Shown: positions 21,181 through 23,666 of the stretch, piece by piece
Layout: each line of letters begins with the position of its first letter
How positions within the stretch are numbered: the stretch's first letter is position 1
Assembly: GCA_035510795.1 (NCBI GenBank)
Contig: DATKGL010000015.1
Span: forward strand, 1-23,666
Direction: 5' to 3'
DNA: 23,666 nt
DNA from: DATKGL01 sp035510795
Lineage (GTDB): Bacteria > Patescibacteriota > Saccharimonadia > Saccharimonadales > UBA4665
Translations under genes and position numbers: made by a program
Notes under the pieces: model-generated
Databases searched by the model: none
What the model saw: only the letters and a program-made list of their open reading frames with translations
Told to the model about the DNA's origin: nothing

Positions 21181-22470
21181 ATGTTAGGTTTCAAGAAAAC
21201 AAAAACGCACTCTGACAAAACACCTTCGTGGTCATTCAGGCCGGACAAACCACTGATCTCGGAAAATGTTGAAGCAGCACGGACATACATAGCAGATTTT
21301 TGGCCGAAATTAACGCGTTTTCACCCCAAAGACGACGAAAGTTTACTGGGACTACCCAAGCCGTACTTAGTGCCGGCTCATGAAGAAGGTCATGAGTTTG
21401 ATTTTAATGAGCTATATTACTGGGACAGCTATTTTATCATTCAGGGTTTACTTGACAAAAAACATCAGGATTTGACCGTCGGGATACTCGAAGATTTATT
21501 ATTCATGTTTGAGCGTTTTAAAATTATTCCTAATGCTTCCAGGACATATTTAACCGGACGCTCCCAGCCGCCCTTACTGACTAGTTTCATCTGGGATATT
21601 TATCAAACTTATGGTTTTGACAAAGAATGGTTGAAAACAAAAATGGCTATTGCCGAGAATGAATATACCACCGTTTGGATGGGCACAGCAAAGCCCAATG
21701 CCCGGCAGGTATACCAGGGCCTGAGCCGTTACTATGACATTAACTACCTCAACGATCTGGCTGAAGCTGAGAGTGCGTGGGATATGACGCCGCGGTTTGG
21801 CCGCCATGCGCTTGAGTTTATCCCGGTTGACCTGAATTCTCTGTTGTATAAATACGAGATTGATTTTGCGAAGTCCGCCCGGCTATTGGGTGATAAACGT
21901 AAAGCAGCCCAGTGGGAAACAGCCGCTCGGCACCGCAAGGCCACAATTAATGAATTAATGTGGGATAAAGGGCGTGGTCTTTATTATGACTACAATTATG
22001 TTAAGCAAAAACGTGGCAGTGTAAGTTCGTTAGCCTCTTACTATACGATGTGGTCCGGTTTAGCGGATGAAGAACAAGCCAAAAACATGGTTCAAGCTTT
22101 GAAACGGTTTGAAAATAAAGGCGGTCTCTCAACCACTGACTCACTGCCAATCGGTCAATATGTTCTGGGCTCAGTGCCAACCCAATGGGCTTATCCGAAC
22201 GGCTGGGCGCCACTACATTTTCTGACGGTCAAAGGGCTGCAAAAATACGGCTACAACAAAGATGCTGCCAGGATAGCAACCAAGTGGGTTAAGACCAATC
22301 TTTATTGGTTCGAGCAACATGATGAGTTTTTGGAAAAATATAATGTAGTGCAGCCCGATAAACCACCGCTCAAGGGTGTTTATCCGAGTCAGATTGGTTT
22401 TGGCTGGACCAATTCAATATTTGAGAGATTTTGCCAGGAGTTTATCGATAAGCCAGCCCAAATCGGCTAA
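21181..22470 (+). CDS. GH37-type trehalase, cytoplasmic
   Basis: A 429-residue product that hydrolyses trehalose to two glucose molecules. GH37 marks are ELYYWDSYF (77-85, first signature), ESAWDMTPRF with the likely catalytic acid D201, PTQWAYPNGWAPL (333-345, second signature), and LEKYNV with the likely catalytic base E385. No signal peptide is present, so it acts inside the cell, and it is shorter than periplasmic TreA (about 560) because the N-terminal part is reduced. Other alpha,alpha-barrel glycosidases (GH63) are related, but the signatures favour trehalase. It would feed glucose to the glycolysis genes elsewhere in the window. Confidence 0.88.
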   Translation: MLGFKKTKTHSDKTPSWSFRPDKPLISENVEAARTYIADFWPKLTRFHPKDDESLLGLPKPYLVPAHEEGHEFDFNELYYWDSYFIIQGLLDKKHQDLTVGILEDLLFMFERFKIIPNASRTYLTGRSQPPLLTSFIWDIYQTYGFDKEWLKTKMAIAENEYTTVWMGTAKPNARQVYQGLSRYYDINYLNDLAEAESAWDMTPRFGRHALEFIPVDLNSLLYKYEIDFAKSARLLGDKRKAAQWETAARHRKATINELMWDKGRGLYYDYNYVKQKRGSVSSLASYYTMWSGLADEEQAKNMVQALKRFENKGGLSTTDSLPIGQYVLGSVPTQWAYPNGWAPLHFLTVKGLQKYGYNKDAARIATKWVKTNLYWFEQHDEFLEKYNVVQPDKPPLKGVYPSQIGFGWTNSIFERFCQEFIDKPAQIG

Positions 22471-22481
22471 TTCTGTCTACT

Positions 22482-22557
22482 TGGTGGCGCCTCCCAGACT
22501 CGAACTGGGGACACAAGGCTCTTCAAGCCTCTGCTCTACCAACTGAGCTAAAGCGCC
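22482..22557 (-). tRNA. tRNA-Phe (anticodon GAA)
   Basis: Read on the minus strand: acceptor GGCGCTT with AGGCGCC and encoded CCA, D-loop with TTGG, anticodon arm GAGGC-TTGAAGA-GCCTT (anticodon GAA), and T-arm CCCAG-TTCGAGT-CTGGG. All canonical. It ends 11 bp after the trehalase stop on the other strand. Confidence 0.95.
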
Positions 22558-22688
22558 ATTATTAGTTAAAGACTAGCATAGTATAGAATATTTTGATGTC
22601 TAATACACGGATAAGGATGGGCCCCAGCAAAATTCTTAAGTCAATAATCTAATTTTGATGAAGCACTCGAGTCTGGGCAAAAGAAGAA

Positions 22689-22717
22689 TTGAGTTTTTAT
22701 CAAATTACTCTTATAAT
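22689..22717 (+). promoter_or_regulatory. Promoter of tRNA-Gly
   Basis: TTGAGT (22689-22694), 17 bp, TATAAT (22712-22717), placing the start a few bases before the tRNA at 22731. Confidence 0.7.
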
Positions 22718-22730
22718 CCTTCGGTGTTAT

Positions 22731-22807
22731 GCGGGTGTAGCTCAGTTGTTTAGAGCGCATCCTTGCCAAGGATGAGGCCACGGGTCAGAGTCCCGTCACC
22801 CGCACCA
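22731..22807 (+). tRNA. tRNA-Gly (anticodon GCC) with altered D- and T-loops
   Basis: The acceptor GCGGGTG/CACCCGC is perfect, with A73 and encoded CCA. The anticodon arm CATCC-TTGCCAA-GGATG gives GCC. The D-loop has G18 followed by T instead of the usual G19. The T-loop is TCAGAGT, in place of TTCRANT, so position 55 is C and 56 is A. All stems pair, and it has its own promoter and terminator, so it is probably functional. The changed positions are exactly the ones that touch each other in the folded tRNA. Confidence 0.92.
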
Positions 22808-22821
22808 AGCATAAGCACTTT

Positions 22822-22848
22822 GACCTCAGTATTTTGAGGTCTTTTTTA
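22822..22848 (+). terminator. Terminator of tRNA-Gly
   Basis: GACCTCA (22822-22828) pairs with TGAGGTC (22835-22841), followed by a T run. Confidence 0.85.
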
Positions 22849-22886
22849 TTGCTATTTGAAGTAGTTCAACTTACGCTTAAAGCAAT

Positions 22887-23645
22887 ATGAATAAAACAAA
22901 TAAAAACCAAAAAGGATTTACTGCAGTAGAAGCTCTACTTATTATTTTAATTTTGGCAGTTATTGGCCTTGGTGGTTACTACGTCTACCATACTAACCAC
23001 AAAACTAAGGCGGTCTCTGCTTCAACTAAGTCTGTAACAGCAGCAGCCAATCCTTATGCGGGGTGGAAGTCATATTGTTCAACAGTAGGAGATATATGTT
23101 ACAAATACCCAGCCAACTGGAAGTTTAGTAGTTCTTTTAATCAGGGTCCAAGCCCAGAGAGTGATTCTATTACAAGCCCGTCTGGTGAAGTAAAAGTGGT
23201 TTACGCAAGTGACCAGATTGGCCACTTTCAACCAGATGGTGGTACAGTCAACGTACTGTACGTGGATTCCTTTAGTAGTGATTTTCAACAAGTCGCCTTA
23301 GCAGTTCACGATAATGATACCGGTAGTACGCCAGCTAGTTATATTACTGATGTTTTTATCACGAACAATAGCTCGACAGAATATAGCAATATCAGTAGTC
23401 CATTCAAGACAGGTGATAGCTATACTATAGGTGCAGATAACGATGGTGCAATGGAGGATAGATTTAGCGTTGGTGATATTGGCGGTTCATCTTTTACTGT
23501 CAATGGTAACTTTCAATCAGATGGTGAAAATGGCACTAGCGAAGACACTTTTGCTAGTTTAACAGACGCACAAAACTGGTATAACTCTGCCGATGTTCAA
23601 ACCGCAGTACTGATATTAAGAAGCGTTACTACAGACAATCAATAG
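22887..23645 (+). CDS. Type IV pilin-like protein, secreted domain unknown
   Basis: A 252-residue product. The N-terminus KGFTAVEALLIILILAVIGL is a class III (prepilin) signal, with cleavage expected between Gly and Phe and Glu at position 5 of the mature chain. The hydrophobic helix is followed by a linker and an extracellular domain beginning at about residue 55 (PYAGWKSYCSTVGDICYKYPANWKFSS), where two cysteines could form a disulphide. The KYP-NW motif recurs in many small lipoproteins and pilin-like proteins of Gram-positives. It is likely a minor pilin or pseudopilin. No pilus assembly genes are in the window. No Shine-Dalgarno is visible. Confidence 0.8.
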   Translation: MNKTNKNQKGFTAVEALLIILILAVIGLGGYYVYHTNHKTKAVSASTKSVTAAANPYAGWKSYCSTVGDICYKYPANWKFSSSFNQGPSPESDSITSPSGEVKVVYASDQIGHFQPDGGTVNVLYVDSFSSDFQQVALAVHDNDTGSTPASYITDVFITNNSSTEYSNISSPFKTGDSYTIGADNDGAMEDRFSVGDIGGSSFTVNGNFQSDGENGTSEDTFASLTDAQNWYNSADVQTAVLILRSVTTDNQ

Positions 23646-23666
23646 TAGAACTTACAAATAGCTCGA

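Noticed and set aside
22731..22807. tRNA-Gly as a decayed pseudogene
   Set aside because: All stems are perfect, the CCA is encoded, a good promoter and terminator flank it, and the loop changes are complementary rather than random.
1..23666. CRISPR array or defence island
   Set aside because: No regularly spaced direct repeats and no cas, restriction or toxin-antitoxin genes were seen.

Overview
The window looks like chromosomal DNA of a reduced-genome bacterium of the Patescibacteria (CPR), most plausibly a Saccharibacteria (TM7) relative. This is inferred from overall character, not from a marker search. The genes are short and tightly packed, and UGA is used as a stop (ZIP transporter, UvrD), which argues against the UGA=Gly code of SR1/Gracilibacteria. 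The cell wall set is Gram-positive-like (L,D-transpeptidase, LCP protein, DUF348/G5 lysozyme-like protein, sorting-signal surface protein). Many genes have a -10 box 6-9 nt before the start codon, suggesting leaderless mRNAs.

Layout. 1-3910 is an accessory, surface-oriented region. It holds the tail of an IS30-type transposase, about 770 bp of non-coding DNA with several hairpins, a GC-rich secreted Thr/Pro-linker protein, a cloverleaf-like inverted-repeat structure, and a secreted protein with two PKD-type repeats and a C-terminal LVNTG sorting signal. 3992-7312 holds tRNA-Glu, a small membrane protein, two related membrane/coiled-coil proteins, a ZIP-family metal transporter and a Nudix hydrolase. 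7420-11395 is a glycolytic cluster (pyruvate kinase, phosphoglycerate kinase, triosephosphate isomerase) ending in a small gene interrupted at an A8 run. 11448-16726 holds a UvrD/PcrA helicase, a second Nudix protein, the DUF348/G5 lysozyme-like protein, RsmA (KsgA) and a MarR regulator with a near-perfect palindromic operator. 16783-17181 is a tmRNA with an unusually long tag. Then come a Fur-family regulator, a divergent L,D-transpeptidase, glutamate dehydrogenase, a convergent LCP protein, a GH37 trehalase, tRNA-Phe (minus), tRNA-Gly and a type IV pilin-like protein.

How the genes connect. The Fur-family gene and the ZIP transporter, 12 kb apart, share a TTGCGACTRAWTTGCA element in their upstream regions, suggesting one metal regulon. 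The carbon genes (trehalase, pgk, tpi, a divergent pyk, GDH) fit a fermentative sugar and amino-acid user. Cell wall genes are scattered.

The strongest unusual signals are these: a tRNA-Gly whose D- and T-loop changes appear to compensate each other at the 19:56 tertiary pair; a tmRNA with a 33-codon tag and a non-canonical T-loop; a pyruvate kinase lacking two catalytic residues; the cloverleaf structure at 2208-2373; and the putative metal regulon. No tool was run. All calls come from reading motifs, frames and base pairing by eye.
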